Source: Flammeovirga aprica JL-4
GTDB taxonomy: Bacteria; Bacteroidota; Bacteroidia; Cytophagales; Flammeovirgaceae
Direction of reading: 5' to 3'
NCBI RefSeq assembly: GCF_012844305.1
Contig: NZ_JABANE010000055.1
Coordinates: 1 to 63,417 of the forward strand
Length of the DNA stretch: 63,417 nt
Positions 8,859-16,911 of this stretch are shown here, one piece after another; position 1 is the stretch's first letter, and each line of letters starts with the position of its first letter. The notes beneath the pieces were generated by a model. The model ran no database searches. It saw only the letters and a list, made by a program, of their open reading frames with translations, and was not told the DNA's origin. Position numbers and translations under genes: made by a program.

Positions 8859-8892
8859 AAGCACTTTGTTCGTATGGACTTAGTGCTTTTTT
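8859..8892 (+). terminator. Terminator after the DUF5916 gene
   Basis: AAGCACT (8859-8865) pairs with AGTGCTT (8882-8888) and runs into six T residues. It also separates this gene from the converging gene that ends at 8904. Confidence 0.7.
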
Positions 8893-8903
8893 CATTTTAA
8901 ATA

Positions 8904-9491
8904 TTACTGTCCTGAAACCAATTTTGAGATCCGATAAGGAACGGCTACACCTTCATCTTCAAATCGAAAGCTCTCAAACATTTCATTCAGTTGTTGTACA
9001 GAAACTGATTTTTTCATTTCATGAGGATAATAATATACTTCTCCTCCTGTTTTGATGATTAGATTACTTTGAAGCTCATCACTGTAATAGTTAATGAATG
9101 AATCTGTTTGCTCTTTTAAAATAAACTCTCCTTTATACCTTTCTAAATTATCCATACAACCATCTTCCTCCAGCTCCACACTAATTTGAGGAGGAAATAG
9201 TATTGTCTTTTGGTGTGGAATAGAAAATCTAACCATTGTTGTATAACAATCTGGAGCACCACAATCCATCTCATGCAAATCAAAAGGCAACTCAAAACTA
9301 ATTTTATCATTTTGAATTGTGACAAATCCCACCTCTATCAGTTTAGATATGATATCTTCTGAGGTGAATTTTTCACGCTTCAGCGTATGAAATGCGGTAT
9401 AATTAGTAAGACAAGCTTCATTAAAGGTAAAATGATGACTTGATGAGAGAGAAATACCTATGATGGTAAAAAGGATAATAATCGTATTCAT
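8904..9491 (-). CDS. Exported protein of unknown function
   Basis: 195 residues with a hydrophobic N-terminus (MNTIIILFTIIGISLSSSH) that looks like a signal peptide. I recognise no family. It has several cysteines after the signal (EACLTN, DCGAPDC, EDGCMDN), which would suit disulphide bonds in the periplasm. The remainder is a mix of predicted strands and acidic loops. It is a single gene converging on the DUF5916 gene and sharing its terminator region. Codon use looks like that of the neighbours. Confidence 0.6.
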   Translation of the reverse strand: MNTIIILFTIIGISLSSSHHFTFNEACLTNYTAFHTLKREKFTSEDIISKLIEVGFVTIQNDKISFELPFDLHEMDCGAPDCYTTMVRFSIPHQKTILFPPQISVELEEDGCMDNLERYKGEFILKEQTDSFINYYSDELQSNLIIKTGGEVYYYPHEMKKSVSVQQLNEMFESFRFEDEGVAVPYRISKLVSGQ

Positions 9492-9851
9492 AACATTGAT
9501 TTGGAGTTCGCTTTTCCTAGTAACACATTCGTTTAACTTTTGAAGTATGATTATTTTAATTTTGCTCTAAAAGAAACTACTGTGATTTTCTAGTTTGCAG
9601 AATTTATATTTTAAGCTATATTTTTTTTATTCAAAGCACTTTCTATAACAATTTTTAATTAAACAACATTTAAAAAGTAGCTTTTATCATATTCTAGTAC
9701 CCTTGCAATTTCTAAATTTCTCACCATAAACAGTACAAGTCCCCTTGTTTATAGAAAAAAAACTATAAATTGAGAGGCCTTTTAACGCACGCATAAAAAA
9801 AGCATGTCGTTTTTATCAGAATCGATTATACATTATCTCATAGAATAACAA
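9492..9851. other. Intergenic region between divergent genes
   Basis: 360 bp of AT-rich DNA between the exported unknown protein and the ravA-like gene. It must hold both promoters, but I find no full TAnnTTTG box at a sensible distance from either start, no repeat and no RNA gene. Confidence 0.5.
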
Positions 9852-11402
9852 ATGGACGAACTCTCGAAAGTAGCTTTTGATGTAAGAAAGCGCTCTAAGA
9901 AATTACTATCCTTATTGGGAGAAGATCTTCATGAAAAAGAAGATGTTCTGTCACTCGCTTTGTTGAGTGCGATTGCCGGCGAAAGTATTTTTATGCTAGG
10001 CCCTCCCGGTGTTGGTAAAAGTATGATTGCTCGTCGTTTGAAATATGCTTTCAAAGGAGGTGATTCCTTTGAGTATCTGATGAATAGGTTCAGTACACCT
10101 GACGAAATCTTTGGTCCTATTTCCATTTCAAAATTAAGTAAAGAAGATAAGTACGAACGTCTGACAGACAACTATCTTCCGGGCTCTTCAGTCGTTTTCT
10201 TAGATGAAATTTGGAAAGCGGGTCCGTCCATTCAAAATGCGTTATTAACTGTTTTGAATGAGAAAGTATTTAGAAATGGTGAGCAGGAAATTGAGGTAAA
10301 AGTACACGCATTACTTTCTGCATCAAATGAGTTGCCTGCCAAGGGCGAAGGTCTGGAAGCGATATGGGACCGTTTTCTGGTTCGTGTATACGTGGATAGA
10401 ATCATTGATGAGCAGAAATTCTTTGATATGATCACTTCTTCGAAACTAACGAATCCGGTAGTAAGAGAAGAATTGAAATTTGATGAAACAGAGGTCGACG
10501 GCTGGAGTCCGCTGATTGATTCTATCAAAGTTCCTTTAGAAGTGTTGAGCGTGATTTCTATTGTTAGAAAATACATCGAGAGATTTAATCAATCGACGGG
10601 TACTGAAGTAGAGAAAAACATCTATGTTTCTGACCGTAGATGGCACAAAATTGTTCGTCTGATCCGTACTTCTGCCTTTATGAATGGTAGAGAAAGAGTA
10701 GATCTTTCGGATTGTTTCCTAATAGCCAATTGTATCTGGCACTCTCCTGATCAAATCGACATGGTGAGACAATGGGTCACAAGAGCCGTACAGAAATATG
10801 GTTGGAGTGCAAAATACAGCATGGAGACAGTTCGCTCTCAATTAGAAACTTTTACAAGCGATGTAGAAGATCAAACGAAAGAAGAAAAAGAACTATACAT
10901 GGAAGCCCCTACTGTTGTAGATGGGGAATACCATATTATTGAAGGGTTCTCAAGCATGAACAATAGAATCCTTGCCGATGATTTTGCTATGATGGGCAGA
11001 GGTTCTTCAGAAGTTAATTTATACACGAATACAGGTAGAAGTGAAAGTTTTACCATCGGAAAATTCTCTGATACTGAGATTGAAGTACGTTTAGGTCACG
11101 ACTATCATAAGTATAAATTGAAGTCTTCAAAAGAACATAGAATTGGTAAAGTTTCTAAGTCGATTACAGAAGACGTAAGAATTCAATTGAATAAAGAAGC
11201 GGATCTATTATTAAAATACCTTGATAAGATTTCACACGAAATTGAAGAGGTAAGACATAGTAGAGAAGAAGGTGTAGGCAAGAATATTTTCCTTTCAGAA
11301 AACTGGAGATCATTGATTGACGAAAGTTTGAATGACTTATGGAAATTAGTCTTGAACTACAAACTACAAACCGAAAAATTAAAACGAAGCTATGGAGGCT
11401 AG
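9852..11402 (+). CDS. ravA: RavA-like MoxR AAA+ ATPase
   Basis: 516 residues. The N-terminal AAA+ module is very close to the RavA subgroup of MoxR ATPases: Walker A GPPGVGKS at 50-57, the stretch LMNRFSTPDEIFGPISI, Walker B VVFLDEIWKAG near 113-123, sensor-1 SASNELPA and the arginine-containing AIWDRFLVRV. The C-terminal 200 residues are a divergent discoidal/helical region where E. coli RavA has its LARA domain. RavA works as a hexameric chaperone-like ATPase with ViaA, linked in E. coli to respiratory complexes and aminoglycoside uptake. The gene overlaps the VWA gene by 11 bp, so the pair is translationally coupled. Confidence 0.85.
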   Translation: MDELSKVAFDVRKRSKKLLSLLGEDLHEKEDVLSLALLSAIAGESIFMLGPPGVGKSMIARRLKYAFKGGDSFEYLMNRFSTPDEIFGPISISKLSKEDKYERLTDNYLPGSSVVFLDEIWKAGPSIQNALLTVLNEKVFRNGEQEIEVKVHALLSASNELPAKGEGLEAIWDRFLVRVYVDRIIDEQKFFDMITSSKLTNPVVREELKFDETEVDGWSPLIDSIKVPLEVLSVISIVRKYIERFNQSTGTEVEKNIYVSDRRWHKIVRLIRTSAFMNGRERVDLSDCFLIANCIWHSPDQIDMVRQWVTRAVQKYGWSAKYSMETVRSQLETFTSDVEDQTKEEKELYMEAPTVVDGEYHIIEGFSSMNNRILADDFAMMGRGSSEVNLYTNTGRSESFTIGKFSDTEIEVRLGHDYHKYKLKSSKEHRIGKVSKSITEDVRIQLNKEADLLLKYLDKISHEIEEVRHSREEGVGKNIFLSENWRSLIDESLNDLWKLVLNYKLQTEKLKRSYGG

Positions 11403-12879
11403 AACATCCTTTGAAGAAATAGAAAAATTTAAAATGTTTTCTTCCCTGGGTGAATCTGAAGATCGTGAGATTTTAGCTACATACCTTTCAGAAATTGCCA
11501 AGGGTCATACGCCTGAGATTTTGAATTCCAATTTCTCAGATATGGCCCTTGGTTATAAAGATGTTATTGATGATATCCTTGACACTCCCGGTCTCAGGGA
11601 TTCTATCCAAAGACATACTTCATTGCGTGAGCATGTGATCAAAGAGATTGTCACGCATATAGAAGAAATTGCAGAAAGTTCTTCAGAAGTTCCTCAGATC
11701 GAAAGACAGAAAAAGCGTTTGAGTTTACCTTTTGGTATGCGTTCTGGTAATGCAAAAGGAGACAAAGGGCATAATTCCAAAGGTGTCATGAACAAACTGA
11801 TGGAAACGATGCGTAAAATCTTGAGTGGTAAAACACAAAAAAGACAAGATCAACTCCGTCAGAAGTTAAGTGAAAACGCCAATAAGTTTGATAAATCACA
11901 ACACTTGGTAAGTCAGTTGATGGATCACCTTGGACTTGGTTTTGAAAAAGCCAAAGGACAATGGCAACATACCGGTTTTGAAGTTTTATCTCGTTATGAC
12001 CGATTATTAGAGGACGAGGAAATGCTCAAAGAATTGGTAGATTTGTTGGGACGATACGCAAGTGCGGAATTGGAGGAAGAAAGAGAACAATTACAGGAAA
12101 TCACTATCAAACCTTTCAGAAGAACCTTTACACATGGTAAAGAATCATTGATTGGCGTGCATGAAAGTGACGACCTTTCTCAAATTCTTCCTGCTGAAGC
12201 CGCTTTGCTGGGTAATGAAGACACTGAACTGCTTTTCTATAAAAAGTTTGTGGAACATAAACTGCAGACTTTTGAACTGAAAGCGGAAGATCGTCCACCT
12301 CAAAAAGACGAGAGCAAAGAAACGCAGAAGGCAAGCACAAAAGAAGACGTCATGGGACCTATGATTTTGTGTATTGATACCAGTGCTTCTATGCTTGGTA
12401 AACCTGAACAGATTGCTAAAACGCTGTGTTTTGCGGTAATGAAAATGGCCCTTGAGAACAAAAGGAAGTGTTTGCTTTTCTCTTTTGGTGCCACTGAAGA
12501 TGAAATCAAAACCATCGACTTAAGCAACCTTCACAATGGTCTGGAACCGCTGATCGAATTCCTATCCATGTCATTTAGTGCAGGTACAAATGCTGGCCCT
12601 GCCCTGCAATCTGCCATTGAGTATATGCAATCAGATGATTATAGAAAGGCCGATTTAATGCTGATCACTGATGGTAAAATTCCACCTTTGGAAACACCAG
12701 TATTGCATAAATTAAGAAAAGCACAATCGAAAGACAGCCGATTCTTTGCGGTTACTTTTGGACCTGAAAACGCTCCAGAACTAAAACCTTTTGATGTGGT
12801 ATGGAAATACAGAGCCAGTAGAAAGGATAGTTTGCTGGAATTTGCCAAGAAAATTAAAAAATTCAGACGTAAAAAATAA
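11392..12879 (+). CDS. viaA: ViaA-like VWA-domain protein
   Basis: 495 residues. The first 300 are helical and charged; the C-terminal 190 form a von Willebrand A domain. The metal-binding MIDAS is intact: DTSAS near 329-333, the threonine loop SAGTNAGPAL, and ITDGKIP. Length and order match E. coli ViaA (helical N-terminus, VWA C-terminus). ATG 11392 lies inside the end of the ATPase gene. Its partner should be the upstream RavA-like ATPase; client proteins are not evident from the neighbourhood. Confidence 0.85.
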   Translation: MEARTSFEEIEKFKMFSSLGESEDREILATYLSEIAKGHTPEILNSNFSDMALGYKDVIDDILDTPGLRDSIQRHTSLREHVIKEIVTHIEEIAESSSEVPQIERQKKRLSLPFGMRSGNAKGDKGHNSKGVMNKLMETMRKILSGKTQKRQDQLRQKLSENANKFDKSQHLVSQLMDHLGLGFEKAKGQWQHTGFEVLSRYDRLLEDEEMLKELVDLLGRYASAELEEEREQLQEITIKPFRRTFTHGKESLIGVHESDDLSQILPAEAALLGNEDTELLFYKKFVEHKLQTFELKAEDRPPQKDESKETQKASTKEDVMGPMILCIDTSASMLGKPEQIAKTLCFAVMKMALENKRKCLLFSFGATEDEIKTIDLSNLHNGLEPLIEFLSMSFSAGTNAGPALQSAIEYMQSDDYRKADLMLITDGKIPPLETPVLHKLRKAQSKDSRFFAVTFGPENAPELKPFDVVWKYRASRKDSLLEFAKKIKKFRRKK

Positions 12880-12956
12880 GGAGCTTTACATCAATCATTT
12901 AACACAAAGCACAAGTGATTGAAAAGGCAACTTAGAAATAATATTAAAAATTGTAA

Positions 12957-12964
12957 TACTTTTG
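12957..12964 (+). promoter_or_regulatory. Likely -7 box of the GH73 gene
   Basis: TACTTTTG is a perfect TAnnTTTG box. The predicted transcription start is about 12970, inside the left arm of the terminator at 12967-13000, so transcripts starting here would lack most of that arm. No clear -33 box. Confidence 0.4.
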
Positions 12965-12966
12965 TA

Positions 12967-13000
12967 GTCTAGTGATTCCCCCTTATCACTAGACTTTTTT
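12967..13000 (+). terminator. Terminator of the ravA-viaA operon
   Basis: A perfect 10-bp stem GTCTAGTGAT (12967-12976) / ATCACTAGAC (12985-12994) with loop TCCCCCTT is followed by six T residues. A classical strong intrinsic terminator. Confidence 0.85.
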
Positions 13001-13065
13001 ATTAACATTTTAAGTGAAGCATGTGAACTATGAATCACCTGCTTATATTACTGCACCACAATTTT

Positions 13066-13629
13066 ATGACGGCATCTAAGAAGATGCTTTTGATATTAGC
13101 TTTATGTTCGATTGTAATTACTTCATACTCTAAAAATATAAAACTAAATCAACAGCAATATTTATTAAACGAACAACCTAACAAACTGTATACTTACCAA
13201 GAGTATGTAGTCTCTTACGGGTACTTAGCGGTTCAAACGATGAAAGAATTTAAGATCCCTGCCAGTGTTATCTTAGCACAGGCCATGCTTGAAACTTCTT
13301 TCGGTAACAGCTCACTTTCACAAAAATCAAATAATCACTTCGGCATCAAATGCGGTGACGATTGGCAAGGTCAACGCGTACAACACAGTGATGATGAACA
13401 TCAGGAGTGTTTCCGTGCTTATCCTTCTGTAAAAGATTCATTTTGGGACTATGGCCAATTCATTACTTCAAGACCTTGGTATCTTCATTTGTTTAAAATC
13501 AACACAAATAATTATAGAAGATGGGCCGTTGGTTTACATGAAGCAGGCTACGCTACTGACCCACAATACAGCCAAAAAATCATCGATTTAATAGAAAGAT
13601 ATCAGCTATATCAATTAGACGAAATGTAA
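13066..13629 (+). CDS. Glucosaminidase (GH73), peptidoglycan hydrolase
   Basis: About 187 residues from ATG 13066; the frame opens at 13030 but the signal-like segment MTASKKMLLILALCSIVITS starts at the later ATG. The catalytic domain shows the FlgJ/GH73 pattern: ILAQAMLETSFGNSSLSQKSNNHFGIKC with the glutamate of the AxxETGxG-like motif, then FRAYPSVKDSFWDYGQFI and AGYATDPQYSQKIIDLI. It would cut the N-acetylglucosaminyl bond of peptidoglycan in the periplasm. There is no LysM or SPOR domain, so it lacks a recognisable wall-binding module. Confidence 0.85.
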   Translation: MTASKKMLLILALCSIVITSYSKNIKLNQQQYLLNEQPNKLYTYQEYVVSYGYLAVQTMKEFKIPASVILAQAMLETSFGNSSLSQKSNNHFGIKCGDDWQGQRVQHSDDEHQECFRAYPSVKDSFWDYGQFITSRPWYLHLFKINTNNYRRWAVGLHEAGYATDPQYSQKIIDLIERYQLYQLDEM

Positions 13630-13684
13630 ATCTGAAGTTGTTAAAGAGTGATAATATTAGTTTAATATGAAACTTATTTAAAAT

Positions 13685-13700
13685 TTAACCGTTTGGTTAA
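13685..13700. promoter_or_regulatory. Operator-like palindrome, upstream copy
   Basis: TTAACC-GTTT-GGTTAA, a perfect 6+6 inverted repeat. With its left flank it forms a 23-bp direct repeat (13678-13700) that recurs with one mismatch at 13771-13793. Two such sites before a single gene suggest binding of a dimeric repressor of TetR type. Confidence 0.5.
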
Positions 13701-13777
13701 TTATCTCATTTAAATCAAAATAGTGACACGGATTAGGAAAGGTTACATTTCTAATATTCAGTCATTAAACTTAAAAT

Positions 13778-13793
13778 TTAACCATTTGGTTAA
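13778..13793. promoter_or_regulatory. Operator-like palindrome, downstream copy
   Basis: TTAACC-ATTT-GGTTAA, the second copy, ending 42 bp before the ATG of the metallo-hydrolase gene. The centres of the two copies are 93 bp apart, close to nine helical turns, which would suit looping or co-operative binding. Confidence 0.5.
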
Positions 13794-13835
13794 AAGTAAA
13801 TATTAAACAATCATTTATTGTCATACACTACGATC

Positions 13836-15392
13836 ATGAAAAATAAATTCTTGCTACAACTAGTCATCTTAAGCATTAGCTTTATCCCATTTATCAATGC
13901 ACAAGACGACCAAGGTCCAAATCAATATAAAGGTGATTACAAAGGAACCGGAACTAAAGCCGCTGGCTATGTTAACAATAAAGAAACCGTGGCTACCGAA
14001 GATATCAATGAATTCAAAAATCAAAATGATATTTTCCAAACAGATACCACACAATTAAAAGCTACTTTAACTTCAGGTGTACCTTTGGGAAGATGGAATG
14101 AAGGTTTAATGTTTGAAGGTATCGCTCCAATGAGTCATATGGTATCGGCCGCCAACTGGTACCCGAATACAGAAGATTTATTAGAAGATGAAATTAGGAT
14201 CATCTTTATGGGATCTTCCCCACTTATCCGACCTGGACAAGCCAATACGTCAATTTTAATGCAATTCGGAAACGGGAAAAATCTTGTTTTCGATATTGGA
14301 GAAGGGTCTGTAGCCAACTTTATAGGAGCCGGATTAGCACTGAACGAAATCAATGATATTTTCTTAACCCACCTTCATGTAGATCATTACGGAGCATTGC
14401 CTTATGTGTATATGTTTGGTGCTTGGAACGGCCGTTGGAATGAACCATTAAGAGTCACTGGACCTTCAGGATCTGAACCGACCTATGGTACGGCACATAT
14501 GGTAGAAGGCATGAAAATGATGACGGAATGGCACAGAGACGCCTTTGATGTCTTCCCTATTGGTAGAGGCTGGGAAATTGAAGTCAATGAGTTTGATTTC
14601 ACAGATGACGGAGGTGTTGTATATGACCAAGACGGCATTAAAGTCATTCACTGGCAACAAGCACACTGTAAAGATGGTGCTTCAGCTTACAGAGTGGAAT
14701 TCAAAGGAATGTCGGTTGTATTCTCAGGTGATGGCAGACCCAACAAATTAACGGCAAAATACGGTAAAGATGCGGATGTATTGATCACTGAAATGCAAGT
14801 TGAAGTTGCTTCTATCTCATCTCAAGTTTACGGTGTTCCTGCAGTATTGACAAGATATACCATCGATACTCACCACAACCCTGCTTATGCCGCTGGTAAA
14901 CTATACAGTGATGCCAATCCTAGATTAGCCATGGCTACTCACACTTTTGATGATTTGTATGCCAACAACGAAATGGTAGCAGAAGTAAGAGAGCACTATA
15001 ATGGACCTTTCCACTTTGGTTTTGATGGTGTGGTAGTCAATGTCACAAAAGATAAAATATGGGTAAGAGACGGTCAATTGCCTGACTATCCTAACGCCAC
15101 TCCTCCTCAAGCTGGATCAGCGGTTGCCGAAAATGGCGGTTTGATTGTTCCTGTTCCTAGAAAGAAAAGAGAAGATATGCAGAATCAATATATCAGAGAT
15201 ATGCAGTACCAACCTGAAGAGTATTATCCAGAAGGATATCAACCTGAATTAACCTACATATGGCCTTCTGATAAACCCATATTTGTTCCTACAGAAAAAA
15301 TTCCAGCATCAATGAAAAGAAGAAGAACTGATTTTGATGCAAACGGTAATTTTATCAAAAAGAGAGATTACAAACTCGACAATGTAGAATAA
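13836..15392 (+). CDS. Exported metallo-beta-lactamase-fold hydrolase
   Basis: 518 residues from ATG 13836; a TTG-initiated extension of six codons is less likely, because the signal peptide MKNKFLLQLVILSISFIPF starts at the ATG. The MBL metal motif HLHVDH lies near residues 179-184, with further ligands expected at QAHCKDG, FSGDGRPN and DTHHNP. It resembles the RNase Z/arylsulfatase side of the MBL superfamily. Some relatives carry the guanitoxin-cluster name GntH, but no other gene of such a pathway is nearby. The substrate is unknown. The paired palindromes upstream suggest regulated expression. Confidence 0.75.
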   Translation: MKNKFLLQLVILSISFIPFINAQDDQGPNQYKGDYKGTGTKAAGYVNNKETVATEDINEFKNQNDIFQTDTTQLKATLTSGVPLGRWNEGLMFEGIAPMSHMVSAANWYPNTEDLLEDEIRIIFMGSSPLIRPGQANTSILMQFGNGKNLVFDIGEGSVANFIGAGLALNEINDIFLTHLHVDHYGALPYVYMFGAWNGRWNEPLRVTGPSGSEPTYGTAHMVEGMKMMTEWHRDAFDVFPIGRGWEIEVNEFDFTDDGGVVYDQDGIKVIHWQQAHCKDGASAYRVEFKGMSVVFSGDGRPNKLTAKYGKDADVLITEMQVEVASISSQVYGVPAVLTRYTIDTHHNPAYAAGKLYSDANPRLAMATHTFDDLYANNEMVAEVREHYNGPFHFGFDGVVVNVTKDKIWVRDGQLPDYPNATPPQAGSAVAENGGLIVPVPRKKREDMQNQYIRDMQYQPEEYYPEGYQPELTYIWPSDKPIFVPTEKIPASMKRRRTDFDANGNFIKKRDYKLDNVE

Positions 15393-15459
15393 AAATTCTT
15401 GAATCAATTTATTAATCCATCAGGTCAGTCTGCAAAGGCTGGCCACTCCATACAATACC

Positions 15460-15861
15460 ATGAAAAAAATCGTTTTTACTTTCGCCTTCTTCCTTTTCAA
15501 TACCCTTTTATTCGCTCAAACAAAAGAACAAGCTATCATGGCTTTGAGAACTGAAGAACACACAAAGGTTTCCATAGAAGAAAATACAGTCATCTTCAAT
15601 GATCACTTTGGAGCTTTAGAAAATATAGAAAGTTATGAATACCTCGCACTAGAACTGGCTGAAGGTTTATATCATCAAATGTCAGATCAAATGTTTACTC
15701 CTTATTTCAATGTTCTTTTTAGTGAAGGATATGTTTACCAAAATATTATTGACTGCAAAAACGGCATTACTCTCAATCTTAATGCAAGTCCTGAAGGAAT
15801 TGGTGTAAAGATCACAAAGTATCCTGAAGGAGTAGTTGCGGATGAATATTATGAGTTTTGA
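15460..15861 (+). CDS. Small exported protein of unknown function
   Basis: 133 residues with a clear signal peptide (MKKIVFTFAFFLFNTLLFAQ). I do not recognise the mature part, which is acidic and has one conserved-looking cysteine (IIDCKNG). It follows the MBL gene by 67 bp on the same strand with no terminator between them, so it may be cotranscribed. A strong terminator follows. Confidence 0.6.
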   Translation: MKKIVFTFAFFLFNTLLFAQTKEQAIMALRTEEHTKVSIEENTVIFNDHFGALENIESYEYLALELAEGLYHQMSDQMFTPYFNVLFSEGYVYQNIIDCKNGITLNLNASPEGIGVKITKYPEGVVADEYYEF

Positions 15862-15910
15862 TAATTAGATATTAGGTAGTAGAAAATTAGTTTTTTAGCT
15901 GATGTATTAT

Positions 15911-15942
15911 AAAAGACTTGGAAGATTTCCGAGTCTTTTTTT
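15911..15942. terminator. Terminator between converging genes
   Basis: AGACTTGG (15914-15921) pairs with CCGAGTCT (15929-15936), one G-U pair, and is followed by seven T residues on the plus strand. On the minus strand the stem is followed by TTTTATAAT, so it may serve rnpA as well. Confidence 0.75.
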
Positions 15943-16363
15943 ATGCTTCACTATCTGTGTACTGTTCTTTTAATCGATAAAGGACTGCTTTCATTTTTCT
16001 TTCAATAAAAGCATACGGTTCCTTTTTCCTAGAAACATACACAAAGGCAATACTCTCCACTCTCGCATTAGGGTTTTCGGCCATAAGAATGCTTTTATTC
16101 AAGCGGTAGCTCTCTCTTAGCTGTCTTTTGATCCTGTTGCGGTCAGTGGCATTTTTAAAGCCTCTCTTAGAGACTGAAAATAAAACTTGAGGGGGAACTG
16201 AAGCCTGCTCTACATCTTCTGATAAAGTATAGTACACCTTGCAAGGAAACACAAATACAGATTTCCCTTTCGCAAATATTTTGTCGATGCTGCTTTTACT
16301 TTTTAGATGTTCACACTTGGGGAAAGTGGCATTATCAAAAGTTGGTGTTGATGACGGCTTCAT
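15941..16363 (-). CDS. rnpA: Ribonuclease P protein component
   Basis: 140 residues. The hallmark RNase P protein motif is present as RGFKNATDRNRIKRQLRESYRL near residues 75-96, and the N-terminal FPKCEHLKSKSSIDKIFAKG region is typical. It binds the RNase P RNA to mature tRNA 5' ends. It follows rpmH, a 40-codon gene and a structured RNA segment on the same strand, the order seen near replication origins in many bacteria except that an extra gene is interposed. The start at 16363 is the only good candidate. Confidence 0.93.
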   Translation of the reverse strand: MKPSSTPTFDNATFPKCEHLKSKSSIDKIFAKGKSVFVFPCKVYYTLSEDVEQASVPPQVLFSVSKRGFKNATDRNRIKRQLRESYRLNKSILMAENPNARVESIAFVYVSRKKEPYAFIERKMKAVLYRLKEQYTDSEA

Positions 16364-16374
16364 AAAATTTTGGA

Positions 16375-16420
16375 TAAAAAAAAAGTGAAGGTTCGATGCA
16401 GTTGCTGCCGCCGAACCTTC
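16375..16420 (-). terminator. Strong hairpin with T-run upstream of rnpA
   Basis: On the minus strand GAAGGTTCG (16420-16412) pairs perfectly with CGAACCTTC (16395-16387), with an inner GCAG-CAA-CTGC hairpin, followed by ACTTTTTTTTT. It has the form of an intrinsic terminator placed only about 20 bp before the rnpA start, so it would end or attenuate transcripts coming from rpmH. Confidence 0.7.
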
Positions 16421-16494
16421 AGCTTTTATTTCTTTGTGCGGGCTTCCGCGGGGTACTATCTGAGCACCCCGCAGAGACGCTTAGATAAAAGCTG
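16420..16494 (-). ncRNA. Structured GC-rich RNA segment between the 40-codon gene and rnpA
   Basis: An outer 10-bp stem CAGCTTTTAT / ATAAAAGCTG (16485-16494 with 16420-16429) encloses a 7-bp GC-rich hairpin GCGGGGT / ACCCCGC (16466-16472 with 16448-16454). Together with the adjacent hairpin at 16387-16420 it makes a compact fold of about 110 bases in otherwise AT-rich DNA. It may be a leader element, an attenuator of rnpA or the 3' end of the rpmH transcript. I recognise no named family. Confidence 0.45.
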
Positions 16495-16511
16495 CAAGAC
16501 TTTGTTGTCAA

Positions 16512-16634
16512 TTATGCGTTAGCGGCAGCTTTTTGTTTTTTAGCAACAAGGCGCTCAGCTTTTTGAACTTGGCCTTTGTTGTAACTCAATTTGTCTTGAT
16601 TTTTCAAGATCTTTTTTGCGATACGAGTTTTCAT
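16512..16634 (-). CDS. Small basic protein between rpmH and rnpA
   Basis: A 40-codon frame starting MKTRIAKKILKNQDKLSY and ending KQKAAANA. It is highly basic (about a quarter Lys plus Arg) and lies 49 bp downstream of rpmH on the same strand, with an ATG start. Size, charge and position suggest a ribosome-associated or nucleic-acid-binding protein, and I believe similar short frames occur at this place in related Cytophagia, though I cannot search. It is not a known ribosomal protein that I recognise. Confidence 0.65.
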   Translation of the reverse strand: MKTRIAKKILKNQDKLSYNKGQVQKAERLVAKKQKAAANA

Positions 16635-16683
16635 CACATTAATTTTTTAGTGTTCTGAAACACACCCTACTTTAGGGTGCTAT

Positions 16684-16842
16684 CTACGCCTTGTGTTTTC
16701 TAGAGTCAGAAACTGTAAGGCTTTTTCTTCCTTTTTTTCTTCTTGCTGCAAGAACGTTACGTCCGTTTGCTGTTAGCATACGTTGACGGAAACCATGCTT
16801 GTTTCTTCTCTTGCGGTTCGAAGGTTGAAATGTTCTTTTCAT
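16684..16842 (-). CDS. rpmH: 50S ribosomal protein L34
   Basis: 52 residues from ATG 16842, starting MKRTFQPSNRKRRNKHGF and containing RMLTANGRNVLAARRKKGRK, an unmistakable L34. The frame stays open upstream to 16887, but the added residues are not part of L34 and would overlap the promoter. Transcribed from the promoter at 16866-16911 with a leader of about 25 bases. Confidence 0.98.
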   Translation of the reverse strand: MKRTFQPSNRKRRNKHGFRQRMLTANGRNVLAARRKKGRKSLTVSDSRKHKA

Positions 16843-16865
16843 CGTACTATGTAAGATTAGAATTT

Positions 16866-16911
16866 TTCGGCTTGCAAAAGTAAGCATACTTCTGCTAAAC
16901 TACAAGCCGAA
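16866..16911 (-). promoter_or_regulatory. rpmH promoter bracketed by an inverted repeat
   Basis: On the minus strand TTGTA (16905-16901) and TACTTTTG (16882-16875) form a good -33/-7 pair about 20 bp apart. A perfect 9-bp inverted repeat, TTCGGCTTG (16866-16874) and CAAGCCGAA (16903-16911), brackets the promoter: one arm covers the -33 side and the other the start point. This could be an operator. Confidence 0.55.

Noticed and set aside
13630..13835. TTG start at 13818 for the MBL hydrolase
   Set aside because: The ATG at 13836 begins a textbook signal peptide; the extra residues would only displace it.
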